A stretch of DNA of 38,719 bases from Burkholderiales bacterium (lineage in GTDB: Bacteria > Pseudomonadota > Gammaproteobacteria > Burkholderiales > SG8-39), in contig JALHLN010000003.1 of the NCBI GenBank assembly GCA_022844545.1, positions 1 through 38,719 on the forward strand, given 5' to 3'. Positions 27,415-36,554 of the stretch are shown one piece after another (positions within the stretch are counted from its first letter, which is position 1; the number at the start of each line of letters is the position of its first letter). The notes under the pieces are model-generated. The model was not told where the DNA came from, searched no databases, and worked only from the letters and a program-made list of their open reading frames with translations. Both the position numbers and the translations under genes were made by a program.

Positions 27415-28233
27415 TCACTCCTCGGGCAAAACGGTCTTCGGCCGGCGCCCCATCGCCCACATCACGTACCCGGACAGGGAATAGGCGAGGAACAACGCGA
27501 ACAGCACCAGCGAGGGCCGCGAGGCGACCACGGACAGCACCAGCACCGCCACCAGGATCACCCACAGCGGCACGCGCTGCTTCCAGTTCACTTCCTTGAA
27601 GCTGTAGAAGGGGATGTTCGAGACCATGGTGGCGCCGACGAACACCGCTGTAACCCAGGTAACCCCGGCGATAACGTACCACTGGTCGGGCTTGAGGCCG
27701 AAGTCGACCAGGACCCAGATCAGGCCTGCCATGACGGCGGCGCCTGCGGGACAGGGCAGACCCTGGAAGAAGCGCTTGTCGACGATACCGATGTTCGTGT
27801 TGAAGCGCGCCAGGCGGATGGCCGTGGCGGCGCAGAAGATGAAGGCGCCGATCCAGCCCGCGGTGCCCAGGTCCTTGAGCACCCAGGTGTAGGCCACCAG
27901 CGCCGGCGCGGCGCCGAAGGCCACCATGTCGGCGATGCTGTCGTACTGGGCGCCGAACTCGCTCTGGGTGTTGGTCCAGCGCGCGACGCGGCCGTCCATG
28001 CCGTCGAGCACCAGCGCGACGTAGATGGCGATGGCGGCGATCTCGAAGCGCCCGTTCATCGCCTGCACGATGGCGAAGAAGCCGCAGAACAGGACCCCGG
28101 TGGTGAACAGGTTGGGCAGCAGGTATATCCCACGGCGGCGCAAGGCGCCGAGGCCTTGCTTGCGCAGTTCCTCGGGCGAGCGCCCCGCGGTCGCCTTCGC
28201 CTGCGCGCCGTCGAATTCCTCCATGTCGCCCAT
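27415..28233 (-). CDS. pssA: CDP-diacylglycerol--serine O-phosphatidyltransferase
   Basis: YLLPNLFTTGVLFCGFFAIVQAMNGRFEIAAIAIYVALVLDGMDGRVARWTNTQSEFGAQYDSIADMVAFGAAPA (DGxDGR...GxxxDSxxD motif). Confidence 0.96.
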   Translation of the reverse strand: MGDMEEFDGAQAKATAGRSPEELRKQGLGALRRRGIYLLPNLFTTGVLFCGFFAIVQAMNGRFEIAAIAIYVALVLDGMDGRVARWTNTQSEFGAQYDSIADMVAFGAAPALVAYTWVLKDLGTAGWIGAFIFCAATAIRLARFNTNIGIVDKRFFQGLPCPAGAAVMAGLIWVLVDFGLKPDQWYVIAGVTWVTAVFVGATMVSNIPFYSFKEVNWKQRVPLWVILVAVLVLSVVASRPSLVLFALFLAYSLSGYVMWAMGRRPKTVLPEE

Positions 28234-28234
28234 G

Positions 28235-28875
28235 CTACTTCAGCCGGGCGAGGATGGTCTCGGTGGCGCTGACCTTGTCGCCCAGCGCCGCCACCGGCTC
28301 GGCGTCCGGCGGCAGGTAGACGTCCACCCGCGAACCGAAGCGGATGAAGCCATAGCGCTGGCCCCGGGAGAGTTGCGCGCCCTGGTCCACGTAGCAGAGG
28401 ATCCGCCGCGCCACCAGGCCCGCGACCTGCACGCAAATGACGTCGACCCCACCGCGGGTCTGCAGCCAGAGCGCGTTGCGCTCGTTCTCGAGGGAGGCCT
28501 TGTCCAGCGCCGCGTTGAGGAAGGAGCCGGCGTGGTACCAGCGCTGCTTCACGACGCCGTCCACCGGCGAGCGGTTGGAATGGACGTTGAACACGTTCAT
28601 GAACACTGAAATCTTGAGTGCGTCGCGATCCAGGTATGGATCGCGCGCCTTCCCTACGACAACGATGCGGCCGTCTGCGGGCGACAGGACCGCCTGCGGG
28701 TCCGTGGGAACCTCGCGCGCCGGATCGCGGAAGAACTGCAGCACGAACAGCGCGGCCAGCCAGAGCGGCACCGACCACCACCATCCGGCGAGCCAGCCGA
28801 TCGCCAACGCCGCCGCCACCGCGGCCGCCAGGAAAGGCCAGCCCTCGCGCGCGATGATCGGATGCGGGTACGGCA

Positions 28876-28876
<1 letters not shown>
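28235..28876 (-). CDS. psd: Phosphatidylserine decarboxylase proenzyme (short form)
   Basis: [41 protein letters not shown] autocleavage GS. Confidence 0.95.
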
Positions 28877-29904
<1,028 letters not shown>

Positions 29905-29906
29905 TT

Positions 29907-29937
29907 AAAAGGCGGAGACATGCTCCGCACGTCTCTA
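29907..29937 (-). promoter_or_regulatory. Overlapping alternative hairpins in ilvH-ilvC intergenic region (terminator-like vs alternative stem)
   Basis: Minus strand TAGAGACGTGCGGAGCATGTCTCCGCCTTTT: GCGGAG/CTCCGC followed by CTTTT, versus GAGACGTGC/GCATGTCTC. Confidence 0.5.
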
Positions 29938-30426
29938 AACTTTAAGAATTCGGTTGCCGCGGCCGATGCCGCTGGCGCCGGTGCGGACGGTCTCCAGGAT
30001 CGCGCTCTGGTCCAGCGCCTGGATGAAGGCGTCCAGCTTGGCGCCGTGGCCGGTGAGCTCGATGGTGTAGGTGTTGTCGGAAACGTCGACGACGCGGCCG
30101 CGGAAGATATCGGCCATGCGCTTCATGTCCTCGCGCTCCTTGGTGCCGGCGCGAACCTTGATGAGCATGAGTTCCCGCTCGATGTGCTCGGCCTCGGACA
30201 GGTCCACCACCTTCACCACCTCGACCAGCTTGTTCAGCTGCTTGGTGATCTGCTCGATGACCTCGTCCGAGCCGGAGGTGACCACGGTCATGCGCGACAT
30301 CGAGGCATCCTCGGTCGGCGCCACGGTGAGCGACTCGATGTTGTAGCCGCGCGCCGAGAACAGGCCGGAGATGCGCGACAGCGCCCCGGCCTCGTTCTCG
30401 ACCAGGATGGAGACCACGTGCCGCAT
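29935..30426 (-). CDS. ilvH: Acetolactate synthase small (regulatory) subunit
   Basis: MRHVVSILVENEAGALSRISGLFSARGYNIESLTVAPTED; start refined from ORF 29935..31092. Confidence 0.97.
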   Translation of the reverse strand: MRHVVSILVENEAGALSRISGLFSARGYNIESLTVAPTEDASMSRMTVVTSGSDEVIEQITKQLNKLVEVVKVVDLSEAEHIERELMLIKVRAGTKEREDMKRMADIFRGRVVDVSDNTYTIELTGHGAKLDAFIQALDQSAILETVRTGASGIGRGNRILKV

Positions 30427-32144
30427 CAGAGTTCCTCGGACAGGATCATTTCCGTGATCCCCTTGCCGCCGGGGATCATCGGATAGACGTTCTCGGTCTG
30501 GTCGGTGAGGAAATCGAGGAACACCAGGTCCTTCTTGCGCTTGAAGGTCTCGCGCAGCGCCGGCTCGACGTCCTCCGGCTTGTCGATCAGGAGCCCGGAG
30601 TGGCCATAGCCTTCGGCCAGCTTGACGAAGTCGGGCAGCGCGTCCATGTAGGACTCTGAATACCGGTTGCCGTGGAAGAACTGCTGCCACTGGCGGACCA
30701 TGCCCATGTAGCGGTTGTTCAGGTTGATGATCTTCACCGGGATCCGGTACTGCTTGCAGGTGGACAGCTCCTGCAGGCACATCTGGATCGAGGATTCGCC
30801 GGTGACGCAGGCCACGGTGGCGCCCGGGTTGGCGAGCTGCGCGCCCATCGCCGCCGGCAGGCCGAAGCCCATGGTGCCGAGGCCCCCGGAGTTGATCCAG
30901 CGCCGCGGCTGGTCGAACTTGTAGAACTGCGCCGCCCACATCTGGTGCTGGCCGACGTCCGAGGTGATGATGGCGTCGCCGCCGGTGATCTCGTAGAGCT
31001 TCTCCAGCACGTACTGCGGCTTGATGATCTTGGACTTGCGGTCGTACTTCAGGCAATCCTTGCCGCGCCATTCGTCGATCTGCTTCCACCACGCCTTCAG
31101 CGCCGGCTGGTCCGCCTTTTGCACGTCCACCTGCTTGAGGATCTCCTTCAGCACGTCGGGGATGTTGCCGACGATGGGGACGTCCACCTTGACGCGCTTG
31201 GAGATCGAGGACGGATCAATGTCGATGTGGATGATCTTGCGCAGGTTCTGCGCGAAGTGCTTCGGGTCGCCGATGACGCGGTCATCGAAGCGCGCGCCGA
31301 TGGCGATGAGCACGTCGCAGTGCTGCATGGCCATGTTGGCCTCGTAGGTGCCGTGCATCCCCAGCATGCCCAGGAACTGCGCATCGGTGCCCGGATATCC
31401 GCCCAGGCCCATCAGCGTGTTGGTGCAGGGGAAACCCATGGCCTTCACCAGTTCCCGCAGCTGCGCCGAGGCGTTGGACAGGATCACCCCGCCGCCGGCG
31501 TAGACCATGGGCCGCTTCGCCTCCTGCAGCAGGGCAACCGCCTTCTTGATCTGTCCGGCGTGGCCCTTGGTGACCGGGTTGTAGGAGCGCATCGTGACCG
31601 AGTCCGGGTAGAGGAACTCGTGGCGCTGCGCCGTGATGTCCTTCGGAATGTCCACCAGCACCGGGCCGGGGCGGCCGGTGGTGGCGATATGGAACGCCTT
31701 CTTCATGGTTACCGCGAGGTCGCGGATGTCCTTGACCAGGAAGTTGTGCTTCACGCAGGGACGGGTGATGCCGACCGCGTCGCACTCCTGGAACGCATCC
31801 TCGCCGATGGCGTGCGTCGGCACCTGGCCGCTGATGATCACCATCGGGATCGAGTCCATGTACGCGGTGGCGATTCCGGTGACCGCGTTGGTCAGGCCGG
31901 GCCCCGAGGTGACCAGGCAGACGCCGACCTTTTCCGACGAACGCGAGTAGGCGTCCGCCGCGTGCGCCGCGCCCTGCTCGTGGCGCACCAACACGTGGCG
32001 CACCTTGTCCTGCTTGAAGAGCTCGTCGTAGATCCAGAGGACGGCGCCCCCGGGATAGCCGAACACGTACTCGACGCCTTCGGCCTGGAGGCAGCGCACG
32101 ACGATCTCGGCGCCGCTCAGTTCCTCGGTCTTGATGCGATCCAT
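30426..32144 (-). CDS. ilvI: Acetolactate synthase large (catalytic) subunit
   Basis: LSGAEIVVRCLQAEGVEYVFGYPGGAVLWIYDEL; TPP-binding block GLGTMGFGLPAAMGAQLANPGATVACVTGESS; start refined to 32144. Confidence 0.96.
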   Translation of the reverse strand: MDRIKTEELSGAEIVVRCLQAEGVEYVFGYPGGAVLWIYDELFKQDKVRHVLVRHEQGAAHAADAYSRSSEKVGVCLVTSGPGLTNAVTGIATAYMDSIPMVIISGQVPTHAIGEDAFQECDAVGITRPCVKHNFLVKDIRDLAVTMKKAFHIATTGRPGPVLVDIPKDITAQRHEFLYPDSVTMRSYNPVTKGHAGQIKKAVALLQEAKRPMVYAGGGVILSNASAQLRELVKAMGFPCTNTLMGLGGYPGTDAQFLGMLGMHGTYEANMAMQHCDVLIAIGARFDDRVIGDPKHFAQNLRKIIHIDIDPSSISKRVKVDVPIVGNIPDVLKEILKQVDVQKADQPALKAWWKQIDEWRGKDCLKYDRKSKIIKPQYVLEKLYEITGGDAIITSDVGQHQMWAAQFYKFDQPRRWINSGGLGTMGFGLPAAMGAQLANPGATVACVTGESSIQMCLQELSTCKQYRIPVKIINLNNRYMGMVRQWQQFFHGNRYSESYMDALPDFVKLAEGYGHSGLLIDKPEDVEPALRETFKRKKDLVFLDFLTDQTENVYPMIPGGKGITEMILSEEL

Positions 32145-32190
32145 GACGCTTTCCCGGGTTGACCCGACGCGAGTCGGGGAAAAGCATTGA

Positions 32191-32219
32191 AGATTAACGG
32201 CTTGCTGCGATGCGGTCAA
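32191..32219 (-). promoter_or_regulatory. Putative sigma70 promoter for ilvIHC: TTGACC-N17-TAATCT
   Basis: -35 TTGACC complement at 32214-32219, -10 TAATCT complement at 32191-32196, 17-bp spacer, 47 bp upstream of ilvI start. Confidence 0.6.
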
Positions 32220-32247
32220 GCCGGCGAGGGCGCCGTGGAAGGCCGGT

Positions 32248-32862
32248 TTGGTACCATTTGCGCACAAGCCGAATCGATCGGCGCGGGGAGACGATCTGGC
32301 ATCGCGCAGCGAGCTTGCGGCGTTTCTGGAGGGCGCCGAGCGGCGCGCCTTCAAGCAGGCGGTATACGCGGTGCGCGACGAGGAAGCCGCGCTGGACATC
32401 GTGCAGGACGCGATGCTGCGCCTCGCCGAACGCTACGGCGACCGGCCCGGCGCGGAGCTGCCGCCGTTGTTCCAGCGCATCCTGCAGAACGCGATCCGCG
32501 ACTGGTACCGGCGCCAGAAGGTGCGCTCGCTCTGGGTCACGCTGCTCTCGTCGCTGTCTCCGGGGCGGGAGGAGGATCGGGACGACCCGCTCGAGAGCCT
32601 TCGGTCGGCCGACGGAAGCGACGCCCCTGACCAACCGCAGGAACAGTTGGAGCGAAAGCAAGTGATTGAAATCATTAACGAAGAGGTTTCCAACCTGCCG
32701 GCCCGTCAACGCGAAGCCTTCCTGATGCGTTACTGGGATGAACTGGACGTTGCGGAGACCGCCAAGGCAATGGGATGCTCGGAGGGCAGCGTAAAAACGC
32801 ACTGCTCCCGGGCCGCGCATGCTTTGGCGGCCGCGCTGAGGGCGCGGGGCATCACGCTGTAG
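32248..32862 (+). CDS. RNA polymerase sigma factor, sigma-70/ECF family
   Basis: Region 2: FKQAVYAVRDEEAALDIVQDAMLRLAERY; region 4: LPARQREAFLMRYWDELDVAETAKAMGCSEGSVKTHCSRAAHALAAAL; start codon uncertain. Confidence 0.93.
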   Translation: MVPFAHKPNRSARGDDLASRSELAAFLEGAERRAFKQAVYAVRDEEAALDIVQDAMLRLAERYGDRPGAELPPLFQRILQNAIRDWYRRQKVRSLWVTLLSSLSPGREEDRDDPLESLRSADGSDAPDQPQEQLERKQVIEIINEEVSNLPARQREAFLMRYWDELDVAETAKAMGCSEGSVKTHCSRAAHALAAALRARGITL

Positions 32863-32872
32863 GGGCCAAGCA

Positions 32873-33280
32873 ATGAACGAACTGAATTTCGGCATGAAGG
32901 TCAGGCAGGCTCTCAACGAGGGCCTGCGCGATGGCGCCGGGATCTCCCCGCGCGTCGTGGAGCGCCTGCGCGCGGCGCGCGAACGCGCCCTCGAGGCGCG
33001 CAGGCCGGAACTGCAGGCGCAGCCGGCGCTCGAGGTCGCGGCAGTTTCGCTCACCGACGCCCTCGGCCGGCTCGGAGGACTGGGCGGGCTGTCGCTGCGC
33101 GTGCTCCTGCCCGTGGCGGTGGTGATGGCGGGCCTGTTCGGCATCTACGCCTGGCAGAAGGAGCAGCGCGCCGCCGATGTCGAGGAAATCGACGCCAGGC
33201 TGCTCACCGACGAGTTGCCCCTCGACGCCTACCTCGACAAGGGATTCGAAGCGTGGCTCAAGAAGCGCTCCGCAGACTAG
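32873..33280 (+). CDS. DUF3619-like membrane protein (candidate anti-sigma factor)
   Basis: 135 aa with one TM (LRVLLPVAVVMAGLFGIYAW); directly after sigma gene; DUF3619 assignment from recalled gene neighbourhood. Confidence 0.75.
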   Translation: MNELNFGMKVRQALNEGLRDGAGISPRVVERLRAARERALEARRPELQAQPALEVAAVSLTDALGRLGGLGGLSLRVLLPVAVVMAGLFGIYAWQKEQRAADVEEIDARLLTDELPLDAYLDKGFEAWLKKRSAD

Positions 33281-33762
33281 CCTTCGGTCTCCTGCTGGCG
33301 GCGTTCGCCGCGGGCGCGCTCGCGGCGCCGGGACCCAAGGATCCGGCCTGGGCCTCGCTCACGGCCGACCAGCAGCAGGTCCTCGCGCCGCTGGCGGCCT
33401 ACTGGAACGAGCTCCTCCCGGAGCAGAAGCGCAAGTGGGTCGGCATCGCCAAGCGCTATCCGAAGATGAAACCCGCCGGGCAGGTGCGCGTGCAGCGGCG
33501 CATGGAGGCCTGGGCAAAGCTGACGCCGGCGCAGCGCTGGCAGGCGCGGCAGCAGTACCGCAACCTCGGCAAGATGTCGCCCGAGCGGCGCGAGGAATTG
33601 CGCCGCTACTGGGCAGAGTACCAGTCGCTCGCGCCGCACGAGAAGCGCATGTTCGACGTGCCGCCGGTGGACGCGCCGGCCACCGAGCGCAAGCGCCGAT
33701 CGGCGCCCCGCAAGCCGCAGGCCCCGGCGCTGCAGCCCTCGCCGTCCCTGATCTATCCCTGA
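33253..33762 (+). CDS. DUF3106-like secreted/periplasmic protein
   Basis: N-terminal hydrophobic signal, WASLTADQQQVLAPLAAYWNELLPEQKRKWVGIAKRYPKMKP repeats; overlaps previous gene by 28 bp. Confidence 0.8.
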   Translation: MAQEALRRLAFGLLLAAFAAGALAAPGPKDPAWASLTADQQQVLAPLAAYWNELLPEQKRKWVGIAKRYPKMKPAGQVRVQRRMEAWAKLTPAQRWQARQQYRNLGKMSPERREELRRYWAEYQSLAPHEKRMFDVPPVDAPATERKRRSAPRKPQAPALQPSPSLIYP

Positions 33763-33765
33763 GCC

Positions 33766-34293
33766 GTGGCGAGACCGACCGAGCCGGGCGCCGCGGCGCC
33801 CGTTCCAGGCTTGGGCCGGCGTCTTGCGAGCATGCTGTACGAGTGCCTGCTGCTGTTCGCCGTCGCCTTCATGGCAACCTGGCTGTTCCAGTTCGCCGCC
33901 GGCACCGTCCAGGTCGAAGGCTGGCGCCGCGCCCTGCTGCAGGCCTTCCTCCTCGCCGTATTCGCCGTGTACTTCCTCTGGTGCTGGCTGCGTGGCGGCC
34001 AGACCCTCGCCATGAAGGCGTGGCGCATCCGCCTCGCGGCGCCCGGGCATGCCCGCGTTCCCGCGCGGCTCGCGCTGCTGCGCTTCGTCTACGCCGCGCT
34101 GCTGGTGGGCGCGTTCCTGGCCGCGATCGCCGCGGCGCTCAAGCATCGCGACCCTTGGCTCGCGTTCGCCACCTTCGCGGCCTCGGGAATCGGCCTGGGC
34201 TGGGCGCTGGTGGACCGGGATCGCCAGTTCCTGCACGACCGCCTTGCCGGCACGCGACTGGAGCTGGTCGCGCCCGGCAGGCCTAGCCCCTGA
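33766..34293 (+). CDS. RDD family membrane protein
   Basis: GLGRRLASMLYECLLLFAVAFMATWLF; GGQTLAMKAWRIRL; LVDRDRQFLHDRLAGTRLEL; GTG start. Confidence 0.9.
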   Translation: MARPTEPGAAAPVPGLGRRLASMLYECLLLFAVAFMATWLFQFAAGTVQVEGWRRALLQAFLLAVFAVYFLWCWLRGGQTLAMKAWRIRLAAPGHARVPARLALLRFVYAALLVGAFLAAIAAALKHRDPWLAFATFAASGIGLGWALVDRDRQFLHDRLAGTRLELVAPGRPSP

Positions 34294-35419
34294 AGCGGAC
34301 CCACGCCGGCCGCAGGCGCTCGATCCAGAACATCATCAGCAGCGCGGTGGCGAAGAACAGCACGCTGGGAACCGCGGCGGCGGCCACCGGCGGCCACTGC
34401 TGCAGCAGGCCGACGTGCGAGAACAGGCTGTTGAGCATGTGGAACACGATCCCCAGCATGATGCCGAAGAACACCTTGACCCCGACCATCCCGGAGCGCG
34501 ACTGCAGGTAGGCGAAGGGCAGCGCCAGCGCCATCATCACCAGCGTGGCGAGCGGGTAGAACAGCTTCTTCCACAGCGCGATCTCGTAACGCTCGGTCTT
34601 CTGCTTGTTGCCCGCCAGGTGCCGGGTGTAGTGGTACAGCTTCCAGGCCGACATCCGCTCCGGCGCCACGATCAGCACGCTCAGCAGGTCCGGGTTCACC
34701 GCCGAGCGCCAATCGGCCTCGGCAAAGCGCGATGTGACCGGCCCGGCGTGCCCCGCCCCGGCGCCCGCCACCGGGCCCTCGAAGCGCGTCTGCGCGACCT
34801 CGCGCAGGCGCCAGAGCCCGCCCCCCGCGTACTCGGCCTCGCGCGCCTCGCTGACGATGCGCAGCCGGTAGGCGGAATCGAACTCGTAGATCCGCACCCC
34901 CTGCAGCAGGTTCGCCTCGCGCGCCTGCGCCACGTTGATGAAGGTGCGCTCGTCCTTGAACCACAGGCCCGACTGCAGGTCCTGGCCGATGAGCGAGCTC
35001 ATGGCGCGCATCCGCGTCTGCTGCGCCATCTCCTCGGTGTTCGGCGCGATCCACTCGCCGATGGCGAAGGTGAGGGCGACGAAGGCGACGCCGACCTTGG
35101 CCAGCACCAGCCCGGCGCGCGCCGGCGACAGCCCCGAGGCGCGCATCACCGTGTACTCCGAGTTGCTCGACAGGTGCGCGAGCACGTACAGCGTCCCGAT
35201 CAGCACCGCCACCGGGAACAGCTCGTAGGCGTGCGCCGGCATCCACAGCGCGACCACGGTGAAGATCTGCTGCAGCTGGTAGGCGCCCATGCCCAGGTCC
35301 TTCAGCTCGCCGATCAGGTCGAAGAAGGCGAACAGGGCGAGGAACCCGGCGAGCACGAAGCCGACCGCGCCGTAGATCTGGCGCGCGAGGTAGCGCTCGA
35401 GGGTGCCGATGCGCGTCAC
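34283..35419 (-). CDS. lptG: LPS export ABC transporter permease LptG
   Basis: TRIGTLERYLARQIYGAVGFVLAGFLALFAFFDLIGEL; adjacent to lptF; GTG start refined from ORF 34283..35716. Confidence 0.95.
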   Translation of the reverse strand: MTRIGTLERYLARQIYGAVGFVLAGFLALFAFFDLIGELKDLGMGAYQLQQIFTVVALWMPAHAYELFPVAVLIGTLYVLAHLSSNSEYTVMRASGLSPARAGLVLAKVGVAFVALTFAIGEWIAPNTEEMAQQTRMRAMSSLIGQDLQSGLWFKDERTFINVAQAREANLLQGVRIYEFDSAYRLRIVSEAREAEYAGGGLWRLREVAQTRFEGPVAGAGAGHAGPVTSRFAEADWRSAVNPDLLSVLIVAPERMSAWKLYHYTRHLAGNKQKTERYEIALWKKLFYPLATLVMMALALPFAYLQSRSGMVGVKVFFGIMLGIVFHMLNSLFSHVGLLQQWPPVAAAAVPSVLFFATALLMMFWIERLRPAWVRFRG

Positions 35420-35436
35420 GAGGGATCCGCCACGGC

Positions 35437-36513
35437 TCAGCGGCGCCAGGGCAGCCGGATGAGCGACTGGCGGTGCGCGAAGAGGGCCAGCAGCACCAGC
35501 AGCATCACCGCGTGCACCAGCCACAGCCCGATGCCGAAGTCGAGCTTGCCCTGCGCCACGCGCGCCTGGCTGACCGAGATCAGGTTCGAGTAGATCATGT
35601 AGGCGAGCAGCGCGAACAGCATGTTCACCGAGCGGCCGGCACGCGGGTTGACGAAGCTCAGGGGAATCGCCAGCAGCGAGAGCACCAGCGCCGACACCGG
35701 GATGCCGATCCGCCACACCAGCTCGCCCAGGTTCTGCGCCACCGGGGACTCGATCAGCGCCAGCGTCGACAGGCTCTTGCTGGTCGCCTCCGGCTCCTCG
35801 CCCTCCTTGGTCTCGACCCGGGTGGCGTAGCGCTCGAACTCCATGACGCGGAAGTCCGCGGCCCCCGGCGTGCCCTCGTAGCGCCGCCCCTCCACCAGGA
35901 CGAGGAAGCGGTCGCCGTTGGGCGCGGTCTCGGTGTAGCCGCGCGCGCTCATCATCACCCCGCTCCTCTTGTGCTGCGTCGAGTTGATGAACACGTTCTG
36001 CACCGAGCTCTTGTCCCCCGCGATGGACTCGACGAAGAACACGCGCCGGCTGCCGCGGGATTCGCCGAAGGTGCCGGGATCGACGCGCGCGATGTCGTCG
36101 CGGGAGTCGATCCGGTTGCGGTACTGCTCGCTCTTCATCGCCGCCCAGGGCGAGATGAAGAACGACAGCGCGGCGATCACCACCACCAGCGGCACCGCGA
36201 AAGTCAGCACCGGCCGGATCCAGGCGCTCGGCGCCAGGCCGCAGTTGAACCAGATCACCATCTCCGAATCGCGGTAGGCCCGGTTCAGCGTCAGCAGCAC
36301 CGCGGCGAACAGGGTCAGCGACAGCAGGATCGGCAGCACGTGCAGCGCGAAGAAGCCGAGGAACGCCACCACCGCGTCCGACGGGATCTTGCCGCCGGCG
36401 GCCTGCCCGAGCAGCCGCACCAGGCGCGTGGTGAGGGCGATCAGGAACAGCGCGAGGAACACCGCCACGGCGAGGTTGGCGAACTCGCGCAGCAGCGCGC
36501 GCTGGAAGATCAT
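35437..36513 (-). CDS. lptF: LPS export ABC transporter permease LptF
   Basis: MIFQRALLREFANLAVAVFLALFLIALTTRLVRLLGQAAGGKI; LLLTLNRAYRDSEMVIWFNCGL-type block. Confidence 0.96.
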   Translation of the reverse strand: MIFQRALLREFANLAVAVFLALFLIALTTRLVRLLGQAAGGKIPSDAVVAFLGFFALHVLPILLSLTLFAAVLLTLNRAYRDSEMVIWFNCGLAPSAWIRPVLTFAVPLVVVIAALSFFISPWAAMKSEQYRNRIDSRDDIARVDPGTFGESRGSRRVFFVESIAGDKSSVQNVFINSTQHKRSGVMMSARGYTETAPNGDRFLVLVEGRRYEGTPGAADFRVMEFERYATRVETKEGEEPEATSKSLSTLALIESPVAQNLGELVWRIGIPVSALVLSLLAIPLSFVNPRAGRSVNMLFALLAYMIYSNLISVSQARVAQGKLDFGIGLWLVHAVMLLVLLALFAHRQSLIRLPWRR

Positions 36514-36554
36514 GCGATCATTCGCCCTGTTGAAAAATCGTCTGGAGAAGCGTC

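Noticed and set aside
32145-32190. Classical transcription attenuator with leader peptide upstream of ilvI
   Set aside because: Leader is too short, with no ORF containing Leu/Val/Ile codon runs and no U-tract after the hairpin
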